This document shows positions 47,721-60,678 of a stretch of DNA of 64,000 bases, piece by piece. The DNA is taken from contig NW_026516667.1 in assembly GCF_025766255.1 (NCBI RefSeq), forward strand, positions 744,001-808,000, in the 5' to 3' direction. Below the pieces are notes generated by a model. The model had not been told where the DNA came from and did not search any database. It saw only the letters and a program-made list of their open reading frames with translations. A program made the position numbers and the translations under genes. Position 1 is the stretch's first letter, and every line of letters starts with the position of its first letter. Source of the stretch: Zychaea mexicana (Eukaryota > Mucoromycota > Mucoromycetes > Mucorales > Lichtheimiaceae).

Positions 47721-48971
47721 TCGATCGCCTGAGGACCACTGAACTCAAAGAATCATTCCCATCAGCATAACATTATCACGTATTAATTTCTTTACCGTTA
47801 TATACATCCCGCAGACATCCAATAGTTGTCTTTCCTTCTTCTTATACCATTAACTAATTATATACTCTACTTAGCGCATAATGTTGGAAACATATTGTAT
47901 ATTTGGCTTTTATCTTTTTTATACTATTAATATTATACAAATACAGCTTCACTAATTATAGTAGATCTTCTATTACAACAATGCTGCATGCACTAGAAAT
48001 GAACATCGTAAACAAGAATTTTACTAACCCCATCATGTGATAACTCGTGCCCAGTTGTGATGGATGGGTGATAATGTTGAAGGTGACAACGTGAAATCTG
48101 CTCTTCACCAACAAATGTGCATATATATCATAGTAGCATCTAAGCAACAGTACATATCCCCTAAATTGTTGCCAAGATGTTGATGACTTCAATATACTCA
48201 GCACGCTTCATTTTTCTGCCAATCTTCCTCCCTCTCTCAATCTCTAATCATACATCTTTCAAGTCAAAACAGTTTTGTAAGCATCGTGCTACAATAGATA
48301 TCTTCCTCATTTCAGGGTACCTAATATAAGTGTAGCTGAACAAACAAATATGCACAACAGTCTATCATAAGTGTATAATCAGCTTTGATTCATATGCAAA
48401 GCTGTTCAAGGAACAACCCTGACCGACTTCTTGGTTATGTATAATTGGTGTCATGACCGGTCAAGAAAATGAATAGTATGTATACATTGAGTATGAACAG
48501 TGTGCGATGCTATTGTTGCGTACTGTCGTTGTTATTGGATCCGCGACTATGATACAGTTCGATGATCATGTGAAAGGTGGTTGCAACAAGAATTTTCTTT
48601 CCGTAGTTGATAGACTTTAATACTACCATTACACAGACCGCGTTCACAAATGACCAAGTACCGTGCCATCACTAAATAAAGAAATGCCGCCCCATACATG
48701 AATTATATCCAGTCGCGTACAATTTGTAGGGCAGAATAAAAAGCACTCTCTTTATTCGTGTTGTATATGTAATAGAAAATCTATATAGCCCTTCTTGTAT
48801 GTTTTCTATTTATATATCGCGTAAATCATGGGGAAGATGCGATCATGGAGATAGACGTGTCGATTAGAGAGGGAAGATGTATGTGTGTGTACGTGCGGGA
48901 AAAAAGAGAGGATTTTTTTAAAACAAAAGAATTTAATCTTTTCATTGGTAACGTGAGAACGAGTCCACCGT
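47721..48971. other. Convergent 3' flanks of LARP4-like gene and eEF2
   Basis: 1.25 kb, AT-rich. The minus-strand ORF at 48204-47956 shows no splice or start context. No gene supported. Confidence 0.5.
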
Positions 48972-51900
48972 TTACAGCTTGTCGTAGTACTTGTCGAGAC
49001 CAGGGATATCTTCGACAAGACCCTTTCTCTTACGGACGTTACGGATGATATCGTAGACCTTGTTACCGGCTTCCAATGGGTCACCGGTCATGGCCTGCCA
49101 GTGATCGAAGACAGCTTGAGGGAAGGCCTGCAAGATATTATAGAGTTAGCTCACGGTTCATCCATATACACACCAACATGTGCTCTTCTTAATACTTTAC
49201 CTGACCAGCAGTGGCAGCACGCAAATCAGCAGTGAAACCGAACGATTCGTTGACGGGCATGTAGGCCTTGATGTTCATCATGGGGGTACCAGGGCGCTGC
49301 TCCTCAGAGAAGACCATACCACGACGACGGTTAAGAACAGAGTAGATACCACCCATGGCAGAGTCGGGGCACTGGATTTCGACGAGGTAGACGGGTTCCT
49401 GGATACCGGGCTTGGCGGTAAGCATGGAAGCGTAGACGACACGACGGAAGGTGGGGATGATCTGACCACCACCTCTGTGGATAGCATCAGCGTGAAGGAC
49501 GACATCCAAGATGTTGAAGCGACAGCCACGCAAGTTCTCTTCGGCAAGAGGACCTTCCTTGGTGGCCCACTGGAAGGCAGCGACACAGGAGTCCTTGATT
49601 TCGTTCAAGTACTGGACAGCCTTGGTGACATCGACAACAAGATTAGGACCGGTGGCATCGGGACCGAAACACCAGATCTTACGGGCCTCAGTGACATCCC
49701 AGTTGTACTGGTCAGCCAAGATACGGGCACGAGCCTTGAAATCGTCCTTGGGACCGACCTTTGCCTGTTCGATATCGTTGGAGAGCTCATCATCCAAGGG
49801 CATGGCACGCATGAAGATACGGTTGTGCTTGTTGGGCGACTTGGACAAGCAGTCCATCGAGGATTCGGCAGTGACGGTCTCACGGTACTGGACGACGGGG
49901 TCACCAGTGCGGATGGGGACCTGGGCGTGGTCTTCCTCAAGATCCTTCAAGATAATTTCCAAGTGAAGTTCACCAGCACCGGCAACAATGTGTTCACCAG
50001 AGTCGGAGGTGTAGGTCAAGACACAGGGATCGGACTTGGAGAGACGCTTCAAACCTTCGACGAGCTTGGGCAAGTCGTTGGCGTTCTTGACTTCGACGGC
50101 AACCTGCACGACAGGAGAGACAGAGAACTTCATGACCTTCATGTTGTGGGCAACCTCGGAGGTGGTGATGGTACCGGACTTGACCAAGAACTGATCGACA
50201 CCAACCAAACCAATGATGTTACCAGCAGGGCAGTCATCGATGGCTTCGGTGTTACGGCCCATCATAAGGACAGTACGCTGGATGGACTTAACAGCCAAGT
50301 CGGTCTTGGAACCGGGGACGTAGTTGGGACCCTGGATACGGACCTTAAGACCAGCACGGATGGTACCAGAGAAGACACGACCGAAAGCGTAGAAACGACC
50401 CTTGTCGGAGGTGGGAACCATCTTGGAGACGTACATCATCAAGGGACCGTTGGGGTCACAGTCGCGGATACCCTGGGCACACTCGTCGTCGGAGGGACCT
50501 TCGTACAAGTTGACGACACGGTACTTTTGGGCAGTGACGGGGGAAGGCAAGTGGATACAGATCATTTCCAAGAGAGCATCACCAGCAGGCAAGAACTTGC
50601 GCATGACGACCTTCATCAACTGCTTGCCCTCCAACTCCTTTTCTTCGGACTTCAACTGGATGTCGAGCTTCTCCAAAAGAGTGGGGATCTGCTCCTTCTT
50701 GAAGTTCATGATCGTATCGAAGATCTTGTAGATGGGGTCCAAGATGAACATGTTGAAGGCACGCTCCAACTGCTTGCCGCTGGCATCGGTGTCCTTGGTG
50801 GTCCACTTCTTGGTCTTGGGGTTGAAGTAGTTCTCGCCCCACAAGCGCTGCATCATCTTCTCCTTGTCGACACCGAACTTCTTGGAGTAACGGACAGCGA
50901 ACTGACGGAGGGTGAAACCCCAACCGTGAAGACCGGAGGCGAAGGCAACAGTGCCCTGGTCGGGGTAGACCTGGACATCACCAAGAGCTTCATCAAAGTA
51001 GGTGGCAATGATGACGTTGACGGATTCGATGGTACGAGCGAAAGCCTAGTGAAATCTTCATGTTAGTAAATAGGACACATATGCACATATCCCACACACA
51101 GCACCCGGCAGGCCATAAGAGATTTGCTGGCGCCTCGTCTCCTGAAAACCACAAATATGCACATACATTGTACAACTCCTCCTTGTCCAACTGCAATTCA
51201 AGCAAGGCACGATCAATCTTGTTGATGACGATGACGGGCTTGATACGCTCACCCAAAGCCTGGCGCAAGACAGTCTCAGTCTGGACGCAGACACCTTCGA
51301 TACAGTCGACGACGACAAGAGCACCATCGGTGACACGAAGGGCAGCAGTAACTTCAGAAGAGAAATCAACGTGACCGGGCGAATCGATCAAGTTGATCAA
51401 GAAATCCTTGCCTATAAACAAACGATGTGTTGTCTGTAAGTACCAACTGAAACACTGACCGGAGTATTTCTCGATATTTTACCAATAGTCTTCTGGTTCT
51501 TGATTTCCTTGATATCTTCCTCGTGCTCCAAAGCGAAGTACATGGAGATAGCGGTGGACTTGATGGTAATACCACGCTCCTGTTCATCCTTACGGGTGTC
51601 CATGAAACGAGTCTCACCAGCACGACCGGCAGAGATAATACCGGCCTTGGAGACCAAAGAGTCAGTCAAAGTAGACTTGCCGTGATCGACGTGAGCAATG
51701 ACCGACATGTTACGAACGTTCGTAACTTTGTCCTATAATACATATAGCACATTGGGTAAGGATTAGCAGATGTTCGCCGTTTGTGAATGTGCTTCCGTCG
51801 TTATGTATAATGCCGTCGGTAATTTCGTTTTTTTGCTTGGTGTGTTAAAATGATTATTTACCATCAAACCACGGATCTCCTCAATAGTAAAGTTCTATAT

Positions 51901-51987
51901 AACGCGTTCGTTAATGTTAGTTCATGGTTGTCAATTCCCTTCCATCACATGGGTTTTTCCCTCCATATTATCAGTACTTACCACTAT
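48972..51987 (-). CDS. EFT1: Translation elongation factor 2
   Basis: Exons 51894-51862, 51732-51483, 51411-51167, 51045-49201 and 49127-48972 encode eEF2, the GTPase that drives ribosomal translocation; with a six-base first exon at 51987-51982 the protein is 844 residues, the normal size. Motifs: AHVDHGKST (P-loop), [24 protein letters not shown] and the diphthamide loop [15 protein letters not shown]-terminus [10 protein letters not shown]. Exon 2 begins [11 protein letters not shown], so an exon ending Met-Val is expected; the only matching site before a GTAAGT donor reads ATA GTG instead of ATG GTG. Either the start codon is mutated or miscalled, ATA is used, or an upstream first exon was missed. 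The rest is intact. Confidence 0.95.
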
Positions 51988-53270
51988 AGTTCATGGGTAA
52001 AAATTTGGATAGTATGATATATGTAAACAAAACAGTGAGCACATGTTTTCCCACACACGCAGACCTTCGCATGACAGAAAAATGAGGCATCCATCTGTCA
52101 TCCATCCAGTTGGATAGGGTATCCGTGCGTTTTTTTCCCATCCATCCCACACACACTACTTTAACATACCCATTTTGAGTTTTCAAGCGAAGGAAGGAGC
52201 GATGGAAAATCCGGGCGCGCTCGCTGGCAGTTTGCATACGCTTTTCTCTTCTCACTCCTACTCCCCCCAATAACCCTGGCGAAGAGAAATCAAAAAAGTC
52301 CGCCCGCCACACTTGGGGACGCTCGTTATCGTGCTATATCCCACAACAAAGTTCGTTCTCAACTCCATTTTGTTTTTCTTATGGACAAACAAACACCCCC
52401 TTTCCATGTAAGCGTTGTAATTACCCCGCGTCTTCTTGTTCTCCCGTTCCTCCTCTCCCCCTTGTGAATGGTTGGCAGCCCGATTCGAAATCGGATCTCT
52501 TCTTGTTGGTGGCGATAAGTAGCGGCATTTTTCCCGCCTTTTTCCCCATCCCCCCCCTTCACCAATGGACGCTAATGACAGCCAACAAAATAAGAACAAT
52601 GGTGAATTGAGGGTGAGGACTTTTCTAGAAGTGATTTTGGGGGAGTGTTGCGCATGGAGGACGAAAGGAGCGGCGGACTTGGGCGTTTTGTTTTTAGCAC
52701 AAAATGTACAATGCTGCTGCGCTATCAAAGGGCAGATCTGTACACAAGACAGCACACGAATCACAACAAAGCAACACATATTCCCAAATACTGCAATGCA
52801 CTACAGCGCTCATCATCGGTCATATAGCAACTTCCAGATAATGGCATGGTGTAATAGTACAGTCTAGTAGTATAGATGGGTGGGACGGTCAGGTGGTTCC
52901 AATCAAATAGATTCCTTTCTTGGGAGCATGCATGGCCTGACAGAGCGTCATGTGTCCTTGTTGAGAATTTAAAAATGTCACTTCTCGGAAGATCCGACTT
53001 ATTGAAGTGAATACACGCACACGCAGTTTTGCGTGCAAATAAAGAACAGTTATTAGCTTAATCTTTTATATACAAGAAGAGTGTACGTAACTACTTTGCG
53101 TGAATAAAAAAATACATGTTGGAGTAATGTAGTAGCAAGAAATATGCGGGGGGGGGGGAGGTGGCCGGGCTGGGGCAGCAAAGGGGAAATAAAGGGAGAC
53201 AAGACCGACGGAAAGGAGAGAGGGGGAGGGAAAGCCAATGGTAACATTCCATGTATGTGGCAGTTGTAAA

Positions 53271-53311
<41 letters not shown>

Positions 53312-53362
53312 CTTTTAGGGATGTAGGTAATTCAGTTCATATACACGAAAAATGCAGGTTGC
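51988..53362. other. eEF2 5' flank and downstream region of the transporter gene
   Basis: 1.37 kb. Pyrimidine-rich on the eEF2-coding strand near 52100-52600, as expected for a highly expressed gene promoter. Low-complexity DNA at 53147-53160 (G run), 53200-53235 (G/A-rich) and 53271-53311 (TAG repeats). No gene supported. Confidence 0.45.
53271..53311 (+). repeat. TAG trinucleotide microsatellite
   Basis: About 13-14 uninterrupted TAG units, immediately 3' of the nucleotide-sugar transporter gene on its strand (about 50 bp after the stop). Likely polymorphic between strains. Confidence 0.95.
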
Positions 53363-54651
53363 TTAATGTGGCTTTATGGTTGCTGCTGTTGTTGTTGAAG
53401 ATGACGGTGACTGGCGGCGATCGGCAATACCATAGAAATAAGTAGCTGCGGTCACCAGCATGGCGCCGAGTACAAACATGATGGATGGTCGGAAGTCGAA
53501 AAAATAGAAACTAATGATGCTCGACAAGATGATCGACACGCTTGTGGCAAAGTTTTTGAGGATATTGTCTGCATGCTTAACAACCGTTGCCACGAGCAAC
53601 CCTCCCAATGCCTGGTTAGCGATAACCAGCCACGCTATCATGGTATAGCCTTGAAACAATCCACCCCCTTGCCGAATCAGATGATAGTCGTTCATCAGCA
53701 TGGCAACGATAGAAAACGCCAGTGCTGACAAGCCCATCTGGATATTGCGCATCCACATGGAAGTACTTGACGTCTTGAGCATCCGTTCAAAATAGCATCC
53801 TGCAAAACCGGATGATACGCAGCTTGCCAACACCGCAATCAACCCAAACATTGCATTTTGCTGGTGCTGATTCTGGTCGCTGTTGCTGTACTGATATTGT
53901 TCCTGCTGTTCCCCGTCTGCTTTGATAGCATCGATCATGACTGCTGCTTTATCTTCTTCTCGCGTCGTGATTTGCACCAGTGTAACACCACCCATCAATA
54001 ATCCCAATGCAACCCACTGGTTTTGGCTCAGTCGACGATTTAGCACAACTTGGGAAAATATGGCTGTTGACAAGATTTTCAGTTGGTATGTGATTTGAAA
54101 TGTCGCAGCTTCGAGATTGCTGAGCGCCAAGTAGAGCAAGTTATTTTGGATCGCGTATAGCGCAGACGGGATCATGAGTCGGATCGTTTCACTTGGATTA
54201 TGCCAAATGTCCTTGGCTAATGCCCTCCGTAAACGAGTCCAAGAGTATAATTCGCGGCGAAGCATGATTAGGCATACGCTAAGTTTGATAATCTCGGCCA
54301 TGACAACAGCAGTTGAGGCAATGTACAATGGTTGATCATCGCCACGCGGTACCACGCGTGAATATCGCATCATAAGCACTAGGAGCGTGTTTTGGGCCAC
54401 AAGGACAAGTAGCGAGAGTTGCTTGTGTGATAATCCGCCAATAAACGAGTTGTACTCGCTATGGTCATTTTCTGCTACTATTGTTTGTATTTATACGGGA
54501 ACGAGTGAGCCATAATACAGTGCAAAAAAGGTGTATATCCCTGGCTTTTTTCTTTGCTTTTCATACCGTCTTCTTTTCTCGGATAACTGGTTGGCAAGAT
54601 GCCATTCTTTCGAAACACTCGCCGGGTTTGAACATGGTATGATGATGACAT
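53363..54651 (-). CDS. Golgi nucleotide-sugar transporter (SLC35A type)
   Basis: Exons 54651-54567 and 54477-53363 give 399 residues. The start was chosen because only ATG 54651 (MSSSYHVQTRRVFRKNG) reaches the 89-nt intron in the right phase. The protein has about ten hydrophobic segments and family motifs: LLVLVAQNTLLVLMMRYSR, IPSALYAIQNNLLYLALSNL, EAATFQITYQLKILSTAIFS, FAGCYFERMLKTSSTSMWMR, NIQMGL, GGLLVATVVKHADNILKNFA, TSVSIILSS. These place it in the UDP-galactose / UDP-GlcNAc / CMP-sialic-acid transporter family, which import nucleotide sugars into the Golgi for glycosylation. The sugar cannot be told from sequence; UDP-galactose or UDP-GlcNAc is most likely in a fungus. A long Q-rich loop (residues about 220-245) sits mid-protein. 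Confidence 0.93.
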
Positions 54652-56130
54652 GAGACGATAGAAACAAGACCTTAACCCATCGATTGTGTAGAAAATAAAG
54701 AATCAAAAGTATTTTCTCGATTCTGCCTTCTTTTTTCTGCGGGATCGAAATCTAAAACAGGGGATTTTCATCCTGTTACACAGACCAAGATTCCGGAAAA
54801 GAGGCGCTATTGATACGACCGGTCGCTCAAGAAGACTAAGGAGCTTTCACGATTGACAGCAATAGAATAGGTTTTTTCATTACTACTGCTCAAAATAAAT
54901 AAAAAATGACGTCTGCTACTATACCAGTACATAATTTTCATAACCACACGCGTACTGACAGATATTGATGAATGGACACATAGCAGAAGTAAAAGAACGG
55001 GGCGTCATTTTCGCTATTACGAAACAGTAGGCGCAGCTAGATATGAGCTGAGACGTTGGCAGAAATTATGACTAGCAGACTTGGGAGTCTTATGCTATGT
55101 GATCTCGCTGTGGGCAGTGCGGACATGGTCAACAAAACATCATGTACCCAATACAATATTATCATAAGAAAAGTACTATAGGAAATATGTTTACCATTAC
55201 ACTATGAAAGTATTGCTAAAGAGCACAACAAACGGGAATTCTCACCACTGAATGATAGCTGTTTCTCTTAATAATACACAATAATGGTCGAAGTTAGACA
55301 AGGTCTATTACTATCATGTAAGAATGTAGAAGTCATTATTTTAGTATGCCCACATCTCATTACAGAGCAAAAAGCACTTTTCGATTTCGGCTCATGTACA
55401 TTTGAGCACCATACTGTATAATATGTAATACAGGCCACTATCATATATATTTATCTAACACGCAAATGCAGGTTTGTTGTTGGAGATCAAACACTTGAGC
55501 TACTTTGGGAACCTAAGCTTGAACAAAAAGATTATGCCCATATATAGCTACTATTCTCATGTACACCTACATCTTTTATGAAAAGTAACGACAGTCCATG
55601 TACGACAGATCCTTACAGTACCAAGCGGAGGTATAACTTACAGTAGTACTTGCGTAAAAGGAGCATTTGGAGATCCATCAAATGGGCTACAATGTTTCCT
55701 TAAGGATAATGATATTTTAAATTCGCACCTCTGATTCAAGACACGGCTCAGGGCTAGCCAAATATATACATCCAACGATATCAAATCGAGCAAAGATATT
55801 CACAATGAACAACGTGAAGTAAGTAAATCACAAGGGGATGTATGGTAGATCCTAACACATATGGCGTGTATACTTGTAATTATATTGATCCCCCCGTTCA
55901 TTTGGCTTCACAAAATGAGTATCCAACGCCGATGACGCTTGCTTTATCGATAGCCTTCTGCTAATGTTGTTAAGAGTGCGTATATTCTGAACCTGCTAGA
56001 ATCGGCAACGATGATAAAGCATGGTTACTCTCAAAACTTCGGACTGTGTCGAAACATAAGGACTTTGACGGGCTTGTCTTGCCGTTCCGCCGAATTGCAT
56101 GGAATCACGGTACAGCCTTTGTATTATAGG
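54652..56130. other. Intergenic, no gene seen
   Basis: 1.48 kb of AT-rich sequence with no ORF above chance; its last ~90 bp (from about 56040) may be a strongly diverged extension of the 18S-like fragment that follows (AACATAAGG...TTTGACGGGC resembles the conserved AACTTAAAG...ATTGACGG). Confidence 0.4.
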
Positions 56131-56307
56131 TTGAAAGCTCTTTCGAGATTATATGGGTGGTGGTGCATGACCGTTCTTAGTTCGTGGAGCGATTAGTCTG
56201 GTTAATTCCGATAACGATCGAGACCTTAATCTGCTAAATAGGCAGACCAACTTTTAAGTTGGATTGTGTACCTTCGGGTACCACTGACTTCTTAGAGAGA
56301 CTACTGT
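56131..56307 (+). rRNA. Diverged 18S rRNA gene fragment
   Basis: The sequence TTGAAAGCTCTTTC, ATGGGTGGTGGTGCATG, CCGTTCTTAGTT, TCTGGTTAATTCCGATAACG, GAGACCTTAATCTGCTAAAT and GACTTCTTAGAGAGACTACT follows the order and spacing of the 3' domain of eukaryotic 18S rRNA. It departs from the universal sequence at several normally conserved sites (for example GCATGACCG for GCATGGCCG and GAGAGACT for GAGGGACT). A GTACC-TTCG-GGTAC hairpin is inserted. It is isolated, so it is a fragment or pseudogene rather than an rDNA unit; it may derive from this genome's own rDNA or from another organism. Confidence 0.8.
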
Positions 56308-56549
56308 ACTGTATGTAAAAGAAAATTCAGAGAAAAAATATAAGAGATCTTCTCTTTTTCGGTATCATCATCCGATATCGCTATCACTACCAGATTAGCA
56401 AGAATGCAGCGTTTCGCACCTAGTACTACTTTGCTACTCTATTGGTGTTCTTCTTTTGCTTCGCTACTGTTGAATAAGCCGCACCGGACAAAGAACTTGC
56501 AAGTGACGGAATGCTTTTTTACACATAATTTTAATATCTTTGAAAGATT

Positions 56550-56761
56550 ATGGTTTATGGCAGGACGCAATGGGCAAAGTATGGTATCATATATAATCGT
56601 AATCCATTGATATCGTATATTGTTTTTTTTCATACAATTACAGTAATAGGCAGACTGCGGAAACTGCCGCTGGCATTGGACCAGTTGCAGCGAATGTCGA
56701 CCGTCCGACAGCCCCTGTTTTATCTCCCAATTTAGAGGTAACCAACGAGAATGGAAGCTAA
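56550..56761 (+). CDS. Possible 48-residue protein, 2 exons
   Basis: Exon 56550-56578 (MVYGRTQWA) joins exon 56644-56761 through a 65-nt GT-AG intron (GTATGG...TTACAG) and ends at TAA. The second exon reads NRQTAETAAGIGPVAANVDR, PTAPVLSPNLEVTNENGS, which looks like genuine protein but has no recognised domain. It may be the last part of a longer gene whose upstream exons I could not find; the 18S fragment lies 240 bp upstream. Confidence 0.3.
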
Positions 56762-57121
56762 AGGCTTTAAGATCGAAGACAAACAAATATACCTCTAACT
56801 ATCAAGTGCCCTCTCTGTTTCTTCATTTTACGGTTTCAAGTATATATACTGCATCAGTAGTTTCTTCATCCAGCAATTTACTGCAGACCAGTAGATGTAG
56901 AACTTTGTTGCTCCAGCAACACATATGATTCCATTAAACGATGGAAAGCGCACATCCCACAGTTATAACAGTTACATATAAGTAAGGAGATGTATACCAA
57001 TATGAATGACAATATCATTGGAGAGTATCATTGGAGAGTATCGAAGAACCTTTCCTAGTAAACAGTCGCCATATTTGCAAGTTTGGAAAAGAGTTGTTAC
57101 ACTTTCTTTTTTATTAGTATT

Positions 57122-60100
57122 TTAGCAACGTTCGAAAATTTTATACAGATCAGTTAGTCTTGCTAAGCGGGTGACATAACTTCCATCCTCCCTAGCTAAA
57201 CTTGCCGGTGCAATGAATTGACTCTTGAGACCTGGAAAGATCAAATTTTGCACTTGCCACAGATACTTTTCATGTTCTTGTTTATACTGCCGTCGAGCGG
57301 TGTCATTATCTGCTGTAATATCCACCGGTTCTACGGGCGGCTCAGCGCTGTAAAATATGGCTAATTCGCGTCCCAGACTGTCAAAGCATCCTTCCTCGGT
57401 CTCCCAATCCACCTTTGAAGGAATAAATTGTGTTATCGAAAGATGACTTTTTTATGGATCGCGAGATATTGTTTTACCTCTGTTCCCATTCGTAGCAGAA
57501 ATAGTGGTAGTTTGTCCATGGTCGGTACGTAGCCTTTCAATAACATCGGAAGAGCTAACAGAGACCCTTCTTTTGAGATCACCATAGAGAAATGATCTTC
57601 AAGCATATCAGCGCGAGACACAATTACATCTGTAATGGTCTAATTTTTTATAATGGCCATAGTAAAACGCTTTAGTCTTATGGTTCTTAATTATTGAATG
57701 ACAATTTTCTTCTTCATTACCTCTGCGATGGTATCTTTGGGTTGTAATTGATCAGGAAGTGTGCCTTGCTGTTCTTCCACATCTAGTGCGACTTTGATGC
57801 ATTCAAGAATGGATACAGGCGAGGTCAGTTGAAGTTTGCCAAAGTTACAGAATTCGGCGAGTAACACTTGATAGAAGAGTTCCTCACTATACACGATTCA
57901 TCATAATAATCAGCGTATTACATACAATTGATTCGGGATTTGTCAAGGCCACATCTTATAAGGTCCTTCCTTACCTGACAACGGCAAAATTCACCAGGTA
58001 TAGATCTTGTTTATGTTGTATCAGAGCTAGAGTATCGTCCGCGCATCCAACAAATGTATGATCTCGCAAGACGTTTGTGAGGCCTATTTTTTAAGCATTG
58101 TTTTTTTAACATTAAAGAACTTCTCTCAGTATCCGGATTACTGTTGCCACCAGAACAAAAATGGTACCTGTATGCTCGGACTTCTTGACTGCATTACGAA
58201 GATTTAGAATACTTGTCATTTGTACATCAATCCTCGGTCGCTTCTTGGATTGAGAAGATATCGGCTGTGATCTGGCACAAAAAATATACATTAAGTTCAT
58301 CACAAACATATGTAAACCAGTTACTTTACGCTGAATCAGCCTTAAATTTAAATGATACTTACGATAATTCTTCATCTAACTCCAAAACATCCTCAGTATT
58401 CACTATTCCTTCCATCAATTCATCTTCCGGTCGTTGAACGAAGGTATCTAATGTTCTGGCTCGACTATCTGTTCGTACTAGATTATATTCTTGTACTTTT
58501 CTTGTGGGCGTTTTGTCGCTGTCACCTGAAGCGATAAAAACAAAATTGAAGACGTTGGAACAGTTAAAACGGATCTGTAATGCCGCAGTAGCAAGACATA
58601 AGAAAGCTAAATTACTTACTAGGCGATGATTCTACTTGACTTGCACCAGGCAAGATTGTCTTATTAGTAAATAAACGTTAGTATCCGTCATACGAAAAAA
58701 AATGCATTAAAGATAGCAAATCATTGCACCTACTTGTGTATAGAATGTCCTCGAGAAATTAGCACCTTCCAACTGTTCCTGCAGTGTGCTTGTAATAGTG
58801 TCTACAATTCTGTCTTCGTTTAGGAAATGAACCTAGGTATAGAGTACCCACCCGAGATAGATAAAGTTAGCATAATCAAAGATTTTTAATCGTTAAGCCT
58901 CTTTACTTTTATATATGCATTACCTCTCGTTTGGTTGGGTGCACGTTCACGTCCACATTTCTTGGATTGATGTCCAAACTTAGGTATACAAAGGGGTAAG
59001 ATCCTTTGGGTAACAATGAATTATACACATTTTCGATAGATTTCTTGATATTTGAGCTTTCCACAAGTCGATCTAGCGAAAGTGATTAAGATCAGTATTT
59101 CGTCAAATCACACTAAATTACACTCCAACAAGTAGGAAAGAATTCAACGTACTGTTTATAAACAAGAGCAAAGTCATTTTTTTAACATGGTAATTGGCGT
59201 TGGAAAAGGAGGCGTTCATTTTGAACTCGGACTGAGGAAACTCTTTCTCAACGTGCAATAGTTCAGATGCCACGGATGAACCATACATTTGTCGAATCGT
59301 ATCGGTGATATTGGAGGTGGATGAGGTTTGTACATCGGCTGTTGCAGCTCCTTGCTGTATACGTATAAGGAAGAGAATGAGCATCTTATACACAACAACA
59401 TTGTTTCTTATTCATCGCCTTCCTAAGACAGCGATAAAATTACCTTTCGACATGTAAAACTGACAGCACTGTTATGGACTGCATATCGGCTGACGACGTC
59501 CACAATTCGGTTGTACTCTTCGCTGAAGGATTTGAATGCTCGTCGTCGAGTAGGTACGTTATAGAATAGATCCTCCGCCTGTTCAGATATACAAGTTTCA
59601 AATTTATTAGTCTTCGATGCATATCCATGAGAATGTAAAAGGGAGAAGCAGTGTAGCATAATATATACCGTGATCTGTGTTCCGTCGTTGCCTGCACATG
59701 GCTTCGGATCGGCACTCACACCCGGACGAGGCGACACGAGCTTTCCATCTGAATAATTTGCTCTATAAACATTGTAAATGTAACGTTTTATTGTTAATGT
59801 TCAATAGCAAAGACAGTCAAAGCAAGCTAAAAAGTTTACCTAAAGGCACACTGTGCGTCCTTGGTCTTTGTGGTGATGGTTACGTGCGCAATATGGGATA
59901 TACTCGCTAATGCTTCACCACGGAATCCATAAGTTGCTATTTGAGACAAATCCTCAAACTTTTTCAGTTTGCTCGTCGTAAACCGTTCGCATACAATTCC
60001 CATGTCTTCTTTCTAAAGGCAAGAGGAGATTTACATCAAAGCAACAAAAGACGCGTAAGTAACGCGAAAGTACACGTAGGACGCGAAGTACACGCGAAAT

Positions 60101-60445
60101 CCGCAACGAACAGAAACAACGTCTTGGTTTCGAATTGTTTATGCAATTTACCCGTATGCCATGACCATTGTCTTGTATCTGTAAAAGTTTGATACCACCG
60201 TCTTTCACAAGGATCTGGATTTGTGTGGCACCAGCGTCAAGCGAGTTTTCAATGAGCTCTTTCAGAGCATTGGCAGGTCTTTGAATAATCTAATTAGCCG
60301 AAAATGGCAAGAGACGATCGTCAACGTGTGAGCCTCTAAATTATAGAATAAACGATTATTCAACTAGAAACGTGGCTACCTCTCCAGCAGCAATGCGATT
60401 AATAACAGTTTGATCTAATCGCTTGATCGCGGGCACGGTTGACAT
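57122..60445 (-). CDS. MLH1: DNA mismatch repair protein MLH1
   Basis: Fifteen exons: 60445-60380, 60289-60152, 60012-59840, 59762-59669, 59578-59444, 59354-59153, 59072-58924, 58832-58734, 58659-58620, 58525-58363, 58271-58168, 58083-57975, 57886-57721, 57639-57478 and 57412-57122. They give 696 residues with all phases consistent. MLH1 pairs with PMS-type partners (MutL alpha) and acts after MutS to nick and direct excision of mismatched DNA in the nucleus. The GHKL ATPase motifs are intact: [34 protein letters not shown]. The DNA-binding transducer domain ([28 protein letters not shown]) follows. The C-terminal dimerisation domain ends in FERC, the conserved tail that contributes to the partner's endonuclease site. 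It is divergent from the nucleotidyltransferase gene. Confidence 0.96.
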
Positions 60446-60678
60446 TGTTCAAGCAAAGCACAGTGGGGCGACACTCCGTCTATTTTTGGAGTAAATGTAA
60501 CCTACTACTGCGCACGAAGCTCAAAAAAGATTCGGTGGCATTATTCCGCTTCCGCACTCTTCCTTTCCCTTTCCCTTTCAACAACGACACACGCATAGGC
60601 ACACAATTCATTTTATTTTCGCTTTCCTATACAAAAACCTAATCACATACATAACATAAAACACTTACGGAAACCCAT
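60446..60678. promoter_or_regulatory. Shared 233-bp divergent promoter region
   Basis: The start codons of MLH1 (minus) and the Cid1-like gene (plus) are 233 bp apart, so the two promoters must overlap or be shared. It contains a short TTTCCC repeat at 60562-60578. No specific regulatory site is claimed. Confidence 0.5.

Noticed and set aside
49180..51066. 628-codon plus-strand ORF opposite eEF2
   Set aside because: It is exactly antisense to the eEF2 main exon; strong codon bias in eEF2 removes stops from the opposite frame. Its product is a repetitive G/D/L/V-rich shadow.
52258..52779. 173-codon minus-strand ORF upstream of eEF2
   Set aside because: Low-complexity product in a pyrimidine-rich promoter region; it does not provide the missing eEF2 first exon in frame.
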